Notes: generated by a model from the letters alone, not told the origin. A DNA stretch of 64,000 nucleotides from Clostridia bacterium (GCA_910576205.1 CAJTHL010000002.1:248001-312000); one strand, 5' to 3'. Positions 26,451-35,884 are shown, counted from the stretch's first letter. Numbers and translations: made by a program.

Positions 26451-27890
26451 TTATCCAATCTTTCTTTTCTTTCTCACATAGGGCTTCTCCTGTCGCCATG
26501 CAGTCTGTGCAGACTGCCCTCCGCTCTGTGCCCTTCTGGCCGTTGTACTCCGGCTGCCTGTCCCAGTGGTACGCATCCTCCCGGATCTCTCTGCCATGGT
26601 TTTTTCCGTGCGCGTTCCAGGACGTCTCCCTGGGGAAGCTTCAGCCACCGGCCTTTCTCTGCGTGTCCCCGGGCGGCTTTCTGCCGCTTTCCTGCCGGTC
26701 TGTGTTCCCATGACGCCTTCCGCCACGGTTCTTCCTGTCCGTGCTCCAGGACGTCTTTCCGCTGCCGGCCTTCCCGTGGGTGTCCTCTGGGCGCCTTTTG
26801 CCGTTTCCCTTCCAGCCTGGGCTACCGGCCGTCTCTTTACCGCTTCCTTTCCAGCCTGGGTTACCGGCGCACTCTTTGCGGCTTCCCTTCCTGCCTGCAT
26901 TCTCTGCCGGTTTCTCTGGTTCTGCATCCGGCGGCGACGGCGTCTCTGCCTTCTAAGCGTCACATACGCTACACGTCCTCCGATGGCAGCGGCTCCGGCC
27001 GCTGTCACAATCCCCAGGCCCAGGAGAACCTTTGACGCAATCTCTCCCACGCTTAAGCCTTCCTTTTTTGCTCCCGTCTGCTTTACATCTCCTGGCAATG
27101 CTCCGCCGGAAGAATCCGTCTGCTCTCCTGTGGCGTCGCCCTCTGGTGAGGTCGTATTGCCGCTTCCCTGTCCGTCCGGATTCAGAATACTGTTTATCAT
27201 CCCCGAAACAGTCCCTGTAACCGGGTTCTTCTTATCCGCTCCCACAGGTTTCCTGTTTCCTCCCAGGGAAGTATTTCCCGTAGAATCTCCATTAGGATCA
27301 TTTTCAGCAGGATTTGTGGAAGAGCTATCGCCAGAGCCGTTTCCGCCCTGGGAGGAGCCGTCAGATGTCCCGTCGTTTTCCGGCTCATTGTCTGTCAGGT
27401 TATTGTTTATGGGAATCCCCCCGTCTCCGGTGTTCACTTCCCCCTGGTACATGCCAAAAGCGCTGTTAACCGTCTTAAAGCTGTCTTTTACCACGCTGAC
27501 TGAAGCGCTTCTGTCAGAGTTTAGCACTACCCGTCCCAGCGGAATATCCTGGGACTTATACAGGTTTTCTTTTCCGGAAATATATATACTTAAAATCCCG
27601 GTATCCTCCTGGTAGCGGCACTGCTGTATGGCGCTGGCTGGTAGTCCCGCGTCAAAGGCAAAGTCGATCTCATCCGCCTTGATGTTTCCTCCATCTCCCT
27701 GGATGCGGAAGCTTAGCTGGAGGGATACCACATCCTCCTCGGGTTCCCTTGGCAGCTCCAGCTTTGCCTCCACCTGGTTATCCTTCAAGGTCAGAGACAC
27801 CGTCTCCTTCTCAGCAGCCTGGACCGACACAATCAGAGCCAAAATACAGACCAGCAGAATCCCAAGCTGAAGAATTCGCTTTTTTCCCAA
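26451..27890 (-). CDS. Cohesin-like membrane protein with Arg-rich repeat tail
   Basis: The 479-residue protein has a signal peptide (1-26) and a beta-rich domain (about 28-153) that I read as cohesin-like (VVSLQLSFRIQG, then YQEDTGILSIYISGKENLY). A Ser/Gly/Asn/Asp-rich linker reaches about 278, followed by one membrane helix (about 286-311). A cytoplasmic tail begins with an Arg block (313-321) and continues as seven 13-residue units (332-422). The start is probably TTG at 27888-27890 with a GGGGGGAG ribosome site. It lies directly downstream of a dockerin-bearing M60 protease, so it probably anchors that enzyme. The cohesin match is by eye only; other beta-sandwich folds are possible. Confidence 0.75.
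   Translation of the reverse strand: MGKKRILQLGILLVCILALIVSVQAAEKETVSLTLKDNQVEAKLELPREPEEDVVSLQLSFRIQGDGGNIKADEIDFAFDAGLPASAIQQCRYQEDTGILSIYISGKENLYKSQDIPLGRVVLNSDRSASVSVVKDSFKTVNSAFGMYQGEVNTGDGGIPINNNLTDNEPENDGTSDGSSQGGNGSGDSSSTNPAENDPNGDSTGNTSLGGNRKPVGADKKNPVTGTVSGMINSILNPDGQGSGNTTSPEGDATGEQTDSSGGALPGDVKQTGAKKEGLSVGEIASKVLLGLGIVTAAGAAAIGGRVAYVTLRRQRRRRRRMQNQRNRQRMQAGREAAKSAPVTQAGKEAVKRRPVAQAGRETAKGAQRTPTGRPAAERRPGARTGRTVAEGVMGTQTGRKAAESRPGTRRERPVAEASPGRRPGTRTEKTMAERSGRMRTTGTGSRSTTARRAQSGGQSAQTAWRQEKPYVRKKRKIG
26625..26897 (-). repeat. Seven 39-bp coding repeats for a 13-residue Arg-rich unit
   Basis: Within the cohesin-like gene, residues 332-422 form units such as QAGREAAKSAPVT, QAGKEAVKRRPVA, QAGRETAKGAQRT, RTGRTVAEGVMGT and QTGRKAAESRPGT. 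Each is strongly basic, and the units diverge progressively from the first. Confidence 0.8.
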
Positions 27891-27901
27891 TTATCTCCCC
27901 C

Positions 27902-28017
27902 CTATTCCAGTACCGCATCTGCCCTCCCAACCCCTGGGGTCTGGAAGCATTTCCGGCCGCTTTTCGTCCGGAAATCCTTCCGGGAACCCGTATGGACTGA
28001 TGCCGTTTTCCAGCTCC
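27902..28017 (-). repeat. Interspersed repeat copy E between the M60 and cohesin-like genes
   Basis: It begins (minus strand) GGAGCTGGAAAACGGCATCAG and ends GGGCAGATGCGGTACTGG, then AATAGGGGGGAG, which serves as the ribosome site of the cohesin-like gene. Internal GGGCAGATGC resembles the other copies. Confidence 0.75.
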
Positions 28018-28021
28018 GCTG

Positions 28022-31000
28022 TTATTTCTTAATGGTAATCGACGGAAGGTCTTTGGGCACACTTACGAATTTTGTGTCGCTGACCATACGCTGTCCCTCA
28101 TTTGTCATGGCATTGTCCACACGATACAGCTCCGCCCGCACTTTTCCGGGCAGGGAAGCCTCCGTCACGCCTGCGGAAGGCTCAATCCAGTAAATCCATG
28201 TGCCGTCCGAGGTTTCCCCTAGCATGGCATCCCCCGGATCGTCCGCCAGAATGATCTGATGGGCAATCAAGTCTCCCTGGGCATTTTGTCCGCCCACAAT
28301 CCTTCCGTTTTCGTCATAGAGCACCACCACATTGTAAGCCGGATTTCCTTTGTAGGAGCCGGTAAACACAATGGAGCCTTTGGGAATCTTCTCCGAAGCC
28401 GTCTTTCCATACTGGTAATCGCCGGAGAGGGTTCCGATGGCATTCTCCCCGGACAGAAACTCCACGTTGTCTCCGGAGGGGCCGTAAAGCGAAAGCTCCG
28501 ACACGGAGATTTCTTTTCCCGCCTGTCCCACAGCCGTCAGCCTTACATAGGCCGCGTCAAAAGTGCAGACCCACTTGTCTGTGCCATTGGTAAAGTAAAC
28601 CATCTGGCTTCCGTCTTTCAGAGCGAATTTCCCGGCGCTTACCTCACGGTATACCTTTCCGTCGCTGCTGACCTCGATCTTATAATCTGTAATCGCCTTG
28701 CCGCCTCCGGACAAGGTGTAGTTAAGAGCCGTCACCCCGGTAAGCTGGTTCAGCTCCAGAACGATTACCGGGTCCTCTCCGGAGGCTGTGCCGGTAAAGG
28801 TGGTGGACTTATCATTGTCCATTACTCTGGATACTGCCGATACCTTTGCTATACCGCAGGGCTTATCCTCTGTGCTGTCAACCTTCATATCCTCCGGTGA
28901 CGTCATGTTTGTAGACGCAGTCCAGTTGGAATTGTCTTTAAGGCCGTCTCCCTTGATCTTCACCTGGCCTGCCTGGCACACATTGGAACGGTTCATATAT
29001 TTGTCAATGGCCGTCACCTCATACCGGATCACATGATTGGCCGCAAAAGCCACATTGTCCGTAAAGGTATTCTCCTGGGTGAAGCCAGCCGTCTCCCTGC
29101 GCTCCTGTCCCTCCTCGGTAAATACCCGGACAATCTCATAGCCCTGTAAAATATCTCTTCCGGCTGTAGGCGTTATCGTCAGGGTCACCTGGCTTTCGTT
29201 TACAGACACCGACGCTGTCACTGCATCCTTTCCCGTAAATCCCGCGCCGTAGCCATGCTCCATCTCATAAACCCGGGCCGCATCATCCACATAATAAATT
29301 GCCCGCTTCTCCGGCTCAAACTGCTTCATATAGGCAGCCGTCCCGGCATCCGGCGTCATACCCCAGCGAATGAAAAATTCGCTTAAATCTTTCTCGGCCG
29401 CCGCGCTTGCCAGACGCATGAGATTCTGATCCGCATTGCCCGCAAGGGTAAGCTTTACGCCGCCCGGCGCAGGCGCCCGCCCGGTATCCCTGACGTAGCT
29501 GTCCACTCTGGCAAAGAACAGGTTGTCAAAAATCTCCTGGTAGGTGTCATAGGTCTTATAATTGTAGTCCCGGTCGTAGGCCAGGTGGAGCTGCCAGTAC
29601 ATGCCAAGCTGGGTAAATACATTTTCTGCATGTCCTTCCGCCCCCGAGGTTACCTTTTTAAATACCTCCGGGTACTTGAAGCGCACGGAATCATTGGTGT
29701 CTTTTGCCTGGGCAAGTATAGAGAAAAAGTTGTTGGTCACCTCCGCGTAGGCATAGGCCCCCTGGTTGATCTCATGTCCGATCTCATGGGCAATTCCCCA
29801 TCCGTAATACTGACCGCTCTGGTATTTTCCCTTCGCATCCGCTACCACGGGTACGCCGCCCATAAGGCCCTTTGTCTCCGGCCACTCAATGCCGATGTGG
29901 TTGCCTGCCGCGTACATGAACGCGCCCGCAAACATTTTCATATAACGGATGTTCAGATACCGGTAAGGCAGGTGGTTTTTGCTGACAATAGAAGCGTCTG
30001 TTCCCTCCGCAAAGGAGTTTGTCAGCCCCTTGTGCTGGTAAAACAGCAGCATCATATTCTCCATGGCTTCCACGGTGCCGGAAAGCCGCTCTTCCCTTCC
30101 GCTATTCCCAAGTCCATCCAGTACCTGGCTGGCCGGAATGGACAGCATCATCTGATCCATCTGGATATCTGTAAAATTAGCAATACACTCCTGCGCATTG
30201 TAATCATAGGCCACATTTTCATTTCCGCTGCCCTTGTGGGCCTCCTCGTGCATGGCAGCCAGTTCCGGCACATAGGCTGAGAGCTCCTCCACATATTTCT
30301 CAATCCGCTGGGTTCTCTCCTGGCCGGTAACGCCGTAAAGCCTGAGCACTGGATACACGGTTCCCCCGCTTACCCGGACAGCGTACTGCTCTTTGCTGTT
30401 GCTTCCGTTATACTGGATATAAAGGGCTCCGCCCCGCTCCTTATCCGTGGAAGCAATGTCCGGAACCGTGATCTCATTTCTTCCGATCTTCAGCCTCTGG
30501 GAGCTGGTGAAAAATCTGGCTGCTTCCCCGTGCTGCTGGGTGTAGATAAGCTGCAGCTCTGAAACGCTCCCCTCACTCTTCGCGGGATTTCCCACATAAA
30601 CCACAAGCTCCTCCCCGGCTGCCGCCGAAACGCCCAGAGGCTGCCAGGCGTTTAATCCACCCACGGAAATGCCGTTATCCTTTGCCGCCGTTATCTCCGT
30701 ATTCACCTGCAGGACGCCGCCTAAGCCCCCTGTCTCCAGAAGTTCCTTTGCATTGTCCAGTTCTTTCTGGAGGGCGGTTTTCTCCGGGTGATACTCCCCG
30801 CTTACCGGGTCTGCAGTGTCCAGCCGGTCCTGAAGGGCCTGAATGGTATCTGCATTCACCTCCGGCCGCAGGAAAATATGCAGGTCGTCACTGTAGAGTC
30901 CCCAGATATCCTGCTCCAGGCTGTCGTACTCGTAAAGACGGATCTCGGAAACCGTTACTTTCCCCAGCCTTCCGTTATCCCGTCCGATACCCATCTGGAT

Positions 31001-33490
31001 TTTGGAGGTATGCACGGGTTCTTTAAATTTCAGCAGATAATATTTCCTGCTTCCGCTTGTACGTCTCACCAGGGTAAAATCCTGCACCCCATGGCGTGTT
31101 CCGCTCTCATCCCAGTAATATACGGACGCGAACGTATAATTTCCTATATCCATGGGTTCTGCAAAGGCAATCATTCCAAGGTCATAGACATCATCCAGCT
31201 CCATAACCATGCTCTTGCTGTCCGCCGGATATGCCCCGCCATAGTCCCAGTCATCCCGCTGTACATAGGACTCATACCTGTTGTCAAAAAGGCCAAGGGC
31301 GCTGCCCTCCTCCGTGTCCAGAGCGCTGTCCACCATATAAGCGCCCTTAATGGATGCCGCTTTGATATGGCTGCTCAGTACGCCCTTGCCGTTGGAGGTA
31401 TTGATAAGCTTATAAGCCGGAAGCTTGGCGTCAATAAGGCCGCTAAGGGTCTTGCCGGCGGCATCCAGGGACTTTGGCCCTTCTCCCAGCTCATTGGTAG
31501 CCGTCACATAGACAATATATTTTGTGTTGTCCTTAAGCCCGTCAATGCGGGAGTAAAGTCCTTCTATCTCCGCAATCTTCTGAAACTGGGACGCCCCGTC
31601 CTCCTTCCAGTACACATTGTAGGAATCTGCGTCCTCAGTCTTTTTCCAGCGCACCTCAATGCTGCGGTAGCTGCCTGTTACCGATACGTTGTCCGGCGCA
31701 GGAGGCTTGCTGGTAGCCTTGGGCGTCACGGAAACCTCCTTACAGTAGGCGCTCTTCCACTCTCCGTTTGTAGAGCGCACGCTCACCTTGTATTCTGTGC
31801 CGTTTTTAAGCTTGTCCCCGGCTATCTGGGAAATGGTAAGGGATGTGGACGTGGTCTTTCTGGAATCCGTCTTTCCGTCTCCCGTAATATACACCTCATA
31901 GCCCGTAACATTCTGGGCCGGATTCCACTCCAGCACAAAGGACTTGTTTTTCCCCTCAGCCTGAAGGTTGGTGGGAATATCCGCCGCCGGTTCCGGAATC
32001 CTGGTATCCATATCATTTAAAAATTCCACTCTGGAAATATCCACAAGCTTTCCGGAATTTGCTGTCTTTGTAATGCGCAGCGTTACATGTTTGATGGCGA
32101 TCTTCCCGCCCAGGTCAATGCAGAGGGCCCCGTTTTTATCCCAATCTGCTTTAAACGCGCTGTTTGTCTGGGTAGGGGCGCTCATAAGGCGTAAGCTGGC
32201 CGATGTGGAGAAATCCACATACTCAAACCTTTCCTGGCCGTTCTTATCCTCATAGAGAATCCAGGCCTGTCCAACCTCCGCCACATCCTGGCTGCCCCTG
32301 GGGGAATTGACGACAATACCGTCCAGCATCACGCCTTCGGACCCTGTAAAATCAAAACCCACCTCCACAGGATGCTCTGTGGACACAATCTGTCCGCCGC
32401 TGGGAGACAGCTTCGCCCCGCCGTTTTCCCCGGTCAAGAGGTCTTTAAGGCTCCCCTGGGCGTCCGTGCCGCCCACGGCCACCGGCTCCACGGCCGTGTT
32501 TGGAATCAGCTTCTCCACAGCGGACGTCTGGGACACGGTCTCCTTCATAGCCGTCACATAGTTCAGATCCAGAAGGTCCACCACGCCGTCCCCGTTCAGG
32601 TCGCAGACGCCGCCCCTCTTCTTCTCATCTACAGCACTCACAACAAGGTTCTCGTCCTGGTCGTCCACCACGCCGTCCCCTGTCACATCTCCATAACAGA
32701 TCAGACCCGGCTTAGCGCTTCCACCCCCTGCCGGCGTTCTCCCCGTATTTACCTGTACCCGGCATCCCGTGTTTTCCACATCGATGGTCTGGGTATAGGT
32801 CACATATCTGTCCCCGGATATTTTCAAGGTATAGGACTTTCCATTCAGTCCCTCAAATATAATGGAATCCTCCGGCGCGGCGTTGCCGCTGCGGGCAGTC
32901 AGCTTTAAAGAGGCCTCCCGGCTCCCGTCGCTGCCTTCCAGAACCACCCGGAAGTTCTGCTCTTTTTTTACCTCGATCCCGGACAGAAGGCGCACTTCCA
33001 CAGAGCCCTGGACAGACTCCTTTTTCTGAACCGGCTCCTGAGGCTGCCCCCCATTCTCCGGAATCTCGCTGTCCGTGGCTGTCGTTTTGTTTCCGGATGT
33101 GCCTTGACCGCTCTGGTTCCCGTCTGTATTTTCTGTCCCCTGGGAGCCCTGACTTCCGTCTGTGCCTCCTGTTTCCTGGGAATCCTGGCTTCCGTCTGTA
33201 TTTCCCGTCCCCTGGGAATCCTGGCTTCCGTCTGTATTTCCCGTTCCCTGGGAATCCTGGCTTCCGCCTGTATTTCCCGTTCCCTGGGAATCCTGGGACG
33301 TCTGCGTATCCCCTTCCCCAGGAACACGTATCTCTCCCTCTGTATCTTCATTCTGAGGCGCTGCTGTGACAGCTTTTGTATCCGCTGTCCGCACCTGGAA
33401 GTTTCCGGCATATGCCGTACTGCTCCCAGAAGAAATCACCAGAACCGCGGCCAGTATGCCCGCAAGAAATCTCGCACCCTTCCCTCTCAT
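28022..33490 (-). CDS. Secreted M60-like (mucinase-type) metallopeptidase with dockerin-like module
   Basis: The 1822-residue protein (from MRGKGARF at 33490) has a signal peptide (1-29) and a Ser/Gln/Gly/Thr-rich linker with six 12-residue repeats (65-132). A dockerin-like pair of calcium loops comes next (DVTGDGVVDDQD and DLNGDGVVDLLD, about 268-315). A discoidin-like region, two fibronectin III domains (504-592, 596-683) and a carbohydrate-binding-like region (687-857) follow. The M60 catalytic region has HEIGHEINQ (1235-1243) with the downstream Glu in AYAEVTNN. A second discoidin-like domain lies near the C-terminus. M60 enzymes cleave glycosylated mucin-type proteins. No wall anchor is seen. 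Confidence 0.93.
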   Translation of the reverse strand: MRGKGARFLAGILAAVLVISSGSSTAYAGNFQVRTADTKAVTAAPQNEDTEGEIRVPGEGDTQTSQDSQGTGNTGGSQDSQGTGNTDGSQDSQGTGNTDGSQDSQETGGTDGSQGSQGTENTDGNQSGQGTSGNKTTATDSEIPENGGQPQEPVQKKESVQGSVEVRLLSGIEVKKEQNFRVVLEGSDGSREASLKLTARSGNAAPEDSIIFEGLNGKSYTLKISGDRYVTYTQTIDVENTGCRVQVNTGRTPAGGGSAKPGLICYGDVTGDGVVDDQDENLVVSAVDEKKRGGVCDLNGDGVVDLLDLNYVTAMKETVSQTSAVEKLIPNTAVEPVAVGGTDAQGSLKDLLTGENGGAKLSPSGGQIVSTEHPVEVGFDFTGSEGVMLDGIVVNSPRGSQDVAEVGQAWILYEDKNGQERFEYVDFSTSASLRLMSAPTQTNSAFKADWDKNGALCIDLGGKIAIKHVTLRITKTANSGKLVDISRVEFLNDMDTRIPEPAADIPTNLQAEGKNKSFVLEWNPAQNVTGYEVYITGDGKTDSRKTTSTSLTISQIAGDKLKNGTEYKVSVRSTNGEWKSAYCKEVSVTPKATSKPPAPDNVSVTGSYRSIEVRWKKTEDADSYNVYWKEDGASQFQKIAEIEGLYSRIDGLKDNTKYIVYVTATNELGEGPKSLDAAGKTLSGLIDAKLPAYKLINTSNGKGVLSSHIKAASIKGAYMVDSALDTEEGSALGLFDNRYESYVQRDDWDYGGAYPADSKSMVMELDDVYDLGMIAFAEPMDIGNYTFASVYYWDESGTRHGVQDFTLVRRTSGSRKYYLLKFKEPVHTSKIQMGIGRDNGRLGKVTVSEIRLYEYDSLEQDIWGLYSDDLHIFLRPEVNADTIQALQDRLDTADPVSGEYHPEKTALQKELDNAKELLETGGLGGVLQVNTEITAAKDNGISVGGLNAWQPLGVSAAAGEELVVYVGNPAKSEGSVSELQLIYTQQHGEAARFFTSSQRLKIGRNEITVPDIASTDKERGGALYIQYNGSNSKEQYAVRVSGGTVYPVLRLYGVTGQERTQRIEKYVEELSAYVPELAAMHEEAHKGSGNENVAYDYNAQECIANFTDIQMDQMMLSIPASQVLDGLGNSGREERLSGTVEAMENMMLLFYQHKGLTNSFAEGTDASIVSKNHLPYRYLNIRYMKMFAGAFMYAAGNHIGIEWPETKGLMGGVPVVADAKGKYQSGQYYGWGIAHEIGHEINQGAYAYAEVTNNFFSILAQAKDTNDSVRFKYPEVFKKVTSGAEGHAENVFTQLGMYWQLHLAYDRDYNYKTYDTYQEIFDNLFFARVDSYVRDTGRAPAPGGVKLTLAGNADQNLMRLASAAAEKDLSEFFIRWGMTPDAGTAAYMKQFEPEKRAIYYVDDAARVYEMEHGYGAGFTGKDAVTASVSVNESQVTLTITPTAGRDILQGYEIVRVFTEEGQERRETAGFTQENTFTDNVAFAANHVIRYEVTAIDKYMNRSNVCQAGQVKIKGDGLKDNSNWTASTNMTSPEDMKVDSTEDKPCGIAKVSAVSRVMDNDKSTTFTGTASGEDPVIVLELNQLTGVTALNYTLSGGGKAITDYKIEVSSDGKVYREVSAGKFALKDGSQMVYFTNGTDKWVCTFDAAYVRLTAVGQAGKEISVSELSLYGPSGDNVEFLSGENAIGTLSGDYQYGKTASEKIPKGSIVFTGSYKGNPAYNVVVLYDENGRIVGGQNAQGDLIAHQIILADDPGDAMLGETSDGTWIYWIEPSAGVTEASLPGKVRAELYRVDNAMTNEGQRMVSDTKFVSVPKDLPSITIKK
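33095..33295 (-). repeat. 36-bp tandem repeats coding the N-terminal linker of the M60 protein
   Basis: Six tandem 12-residue units (GSQDSQGTGNTD and variants) form a flexible linker between the signal peptide and the first folded domain. The repeats are of coding type, not CRISPR. Confidence 0.85.
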
Positions 33491-33560
33491 ATGTCTCTTC
33501 CTTTCTCTCCTCTGTATATCCTCCGGCTGTCTCATTACGCAAATCCTGACAGGTATTCCT

Positions 33561-33589
33561 ATTTTATTATGAAATGGGAAAATATGCAA
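33561..33589 (-). promoter_or_regulatory. Promoter of the M60 gene
   Basis: Minus-strand TTGCAT (33584-33589), 17-bp spacer, TAAAAT (33561-33566), leaving a ~64-nt leader before the ATG at 33490. Confidence 0.5.
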
Positions 33590-33651
33590 CCATTTTTCGA
33601 CAAATTATGTAACCCTTTCCATGAAACCCGGATTTTCAAAACATACAGAGC

Positions 33652-33689
33652 AAAACCCCGCAGCCGTCTCTGTAAAGCTGCAGGGTTTT
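33652..33689. terminator. Terminator after the 2-hydroxyacid dehydrogenase gene
   Basis: AAAACCCCGCAGC (33652-33664) pairs, with one mismatch, with GCTGCAGGGTTTT (33677-33689). A and T runs on both sides let it act both ways. It separates the dehydrogenase end from the M60 promoter. Confidence 0.75.
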
Positions 33690-33694
33690 TTCGT

Positions 33695-34636
33695 TTAAAC
33701 TGCGTGAATCTGCTTTCCGTCAAGCCAGGAATACAGATTTTCAAATACAATCTCCGCCCGCTGCTCCATGGATTCCCTGGAGGCAAAGGCAATATGGGGC
33801 GTCACAATGGTGTTGGGGCTATGAAGCAGCGGATGCTCCTTTGCCAGGGGTGGCTCTGTCTCGAAAACGTCGCAGGCAGCTCCCCGGATTCTCCCCTCCT
33901 CAAGGGCCCTGGCCAGAGCCGCCGAATCCACCACGGCTCCCCGGGCCGTATTGATGAGAATGGCTTCCTTTTTCATAAGGGCCAGCTCCCGCTCCCCTAT
34001 CATCCCCTTTGTGTCCGCAGTAAGCGGACAATGAAGGGATACAATATCCGCGCACTTTAAGAGCTCCTCCAGGGAAACCTGCCGGTCGATGGCGGGGTCC
34101 TTTACAGCACTTCTGCTGTGGGCGATCACCTGACAGCCAAAGGCTTTACAGAGGGCCGCTGTCCTCTTCCCTATGGCACCCGCCCCCACGATGCCCACGG
34201 TCTTTCCGCCAAGAAGGTTTCCTACCAGGCCGTCCTTTGTACCCCCTTCCCTGCACCGGGCTCCTGTCTTATCCACGTTTCTGAGAAGCTGGATCATAAA
34301 GCTTACGCACAGCTCCGCCACGGCCTGGGTGGCGTAGCCGGAGGCATTGCTTACCGCGATTCCCCGTTTCCTGGCCTCCTCCATGGGAATGTGATCCATC
34401 CCGGTAAAAGCCACATCTATGAATTTTAAATTGGGGGATTTTTCCAGAACCGACACGTCAAGGGGCATATTGGCCAGCATAAGGACATCCGCATCCCTGC
34501 TTCTCTCCACCTGTATTTCCGGGGCAGTCTCCTTCTCGTAGGCCACAAAATCATGACCCAGTTCCCTAAGCCTGTCCCCATGCTTTTCCAATATTTCCAC
34601 GGGAATTCCAAGGCCTTCCAGCAGCACAATTTTCAT
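33695..34636 (-). CDS. NAD-dependent D-2-hydroxyacid dehydrogenase
   Basis: The 313-residue protein has the Rossmann motif GAGAIG (151-156) and the catalytic triad Arg232 (NTARGAVVD), Glu261 (CDVFETEPP) and His281 (TPHIAFAS), as in D-lactate and phosphoglycerate dehydrogenases. It reduces or oxidises a 2-hydroxyacid with NAD(H); the substrate is open. The ATG follows AGGAGG in copy F of the repeat. It is the last gene of its strand run, before a terminator. Confidence 0.92.
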   Translation of the reverse strand: MKIVLLEGLGIPVEILEKHGDRLRELGHDFVAYEKETAPEIQVERSRDADVLMLANMPLDVSVLEKSPNLKFIDVAFTGMDHIPMEEARKRGIAVSNASGYATQAVAELCVSFMIQLLRNVDKTGARCREGGTKDGLVGNLLGGKTVGIVGAGAIGKRTAALCKAFGCQVIAHSRSAVKDPAIDRQVSLEELLKCADIVSLHCPLTADTKGMIGERELALMKKEAILINTARGAVVDSAALARALEEGRIRGAACDVFETEPPLAKEHPLLHSPNTIVTPHIAFASRESMEQRAEIVFENLYSWLDGKQIHAV

Positions 34637-34654
34637 TGTAATATCCTCCTATTT

Positions 34655-34756
34655 AAAGTTCCGCAAGTGGCCTAACAGTGTGCCCGACTATAAAAGGATT
34701 TCCAGCCGCAAAAAGCAGCGTCTGTAAATCCTTTTGCACCCTGTCCGGCCACTTGC
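34655..34756 (-). repeat. Long folded element (repeat copy F) upstream of the dehydrogenase gene
   Basis: Three nested stems: GCAAGTGGCC (34663-34672) with GGCCACTTGC (34747-34756), CAGTGTGC with GCACCCTG, and AAAAGGATTT (34692-34701) with AAATCCTTTT (34726-34735). The downstream end (minus strand) GCGGAACTTTAAATAGGAGG is shared with other copies and holds the ribosome site. Confidence 0.75.
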
Positions 34757-34798
34757 TTTCTTTTCTGCTATTATACATAAAACGCCGCCAGAATACAA

Positions 34799-35821
34799 TC
34801 ACAAGTCGCCTGGCATCCCATTATTTTCCTGGAACATATACCGCCACAGCCCGCCGTTTTCCGCAGCATTTTTAAGCCGTGCCGCCATGCCGGAAAGGGC
34901 GTGAAACAGATATTCCCTAAGCTTTAAGTCCTCCCCAAAAGCCCCCTTAAGGAAAAATGCGCCTGCCTGTTCCAGTCCGGCTCTGATTTCCTCCGTACGG
35001 GAACCTAAAAGGTATTCCTTCATTTCATTTTCCCCAGAAAATCCGTATTCCGGCAATATTTTCTGCAGAAACCCCCGCCCGGTCACGGCGGTAAACACGG
35101 TTTCACAGACGTTTTCTATCATTTCCTCATACATGCCGTTAAACGATCCCAGAATGCGGGTCGCCACATCCGCTGGAAAGAAATGCAGAAATCTCTGTTC
35201 CAGGCGGATACAGTTGAGAAACGCATAGATCCGGTCTATCCCTGTATAGTGGGAAATATCCTGTAAAACCGGGTAGTCCAGGGTCAGTATAGTATCCTGG
35301 GGCGCGTATTTTACATCATACCATTTAAAAAATTCCGGAATCCCCTCCATAAAGGTATCCCTTAGGCATCTGTTTCCGTAATCGGAAAAATCCGGAAGTA
35401 TTTTGTGATACAGCTCCAATGCCCTCTTCACCTTTTTTTCCACCGCTTCTTTTCCTGTCTCGTAGGCCTGTTTTGCGGAAACTTTCCCTGCCGGAACCGG
35501 GCATGGACTGCCGGATGCCATAATATCCCCATTTCCATGGGAAACCGCGGACATTTCACCTGCCTCTTCCCCGGCATCCATATTGGAAAATTCCTCCCAT
35601 TTTTCCGCCTCTGCCTGGCGTATGCTGTACAATACTGCCTCCATCAGCTGTTCCGCCTTCTCATAAGTGACGGAAGTGCTCTCCCAGGCCGTATAGCTAT
35701 TAGCCAGCTTTGCTACGATGGGGAGCAGCTCCTCCATCTCATAGCCGCCGGGAATCCCCCCATCCTCCGCCTCCTGCCCGGAAACGCCGGTTCTGTTTTC
35801 TTCCTGCCCTATATCTCCCAT
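34799..35821 (-). CDS. DUF6179 family protein
   Basis: The 340-residue, mainly alpha-helical protein has no membrane segment or signal peptide. I recognise DUF6179 from the central segment (FFKWYDVKYAPQDTILTLDYPVL, then FLNCIRLEQRFLHFFP). Members sit next to DUF6323 proteins; the pair's function is unknown. A Glu/Gly-rich N-terminus (about 1-30) looks disordered. The ATG at 35819-35821 follows GGAGG. It is 63 bp downstream of the DUF6323 gene on the same strand. Confidence 0.8.
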   Translation of the reverse strand: MGDIGQEENRTGVSGQEAEDGGIPGGYEMEELLPIVAKLANSYTAWESTSVTYEKAEQLMEAVLYSIRQAEAEKWEEFSNMDAGEEAGEMSAVSHGNGDIMASGSPCPVPAGKVSAKQAYETGKEAVEKKVKRALELYHKILPDFSDYGNRCLRDTFMEGIPEFFKWYDVKYAPQDTILTLDYPVLQDISHYTGIDRIYAFLNCIRLEQRFLHFFPADVATRILGSFNGMYEEMIENVCETVFTAVTGRGFLQKILPEYGFSGENEMKEYLLGSRTEEIRAGLEQAGAFFLKGAFGEDLKLREYLFHALSGMAARLKNAAENGGLWRYMFQENNGMPGDL

Positions 35822-35884
35822 GTATCATGTCCTCCTCCAAAGGTTTTCCATGGTTTCCAGCTGCTATCCGCCTTCTGCCTCCCC

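Noticed and set aside
30788-32020. 410-codon open frame on the plus strand inside the M60 gene
   Set aside because: It is antisense to clear coding sequence with domain evidence and arises from GC-rich third positions.
33095-33295. Possible CRISPR-like direct repeats
   Set aside because: Units are 36 bp with no spacers and code in frame for a linker.
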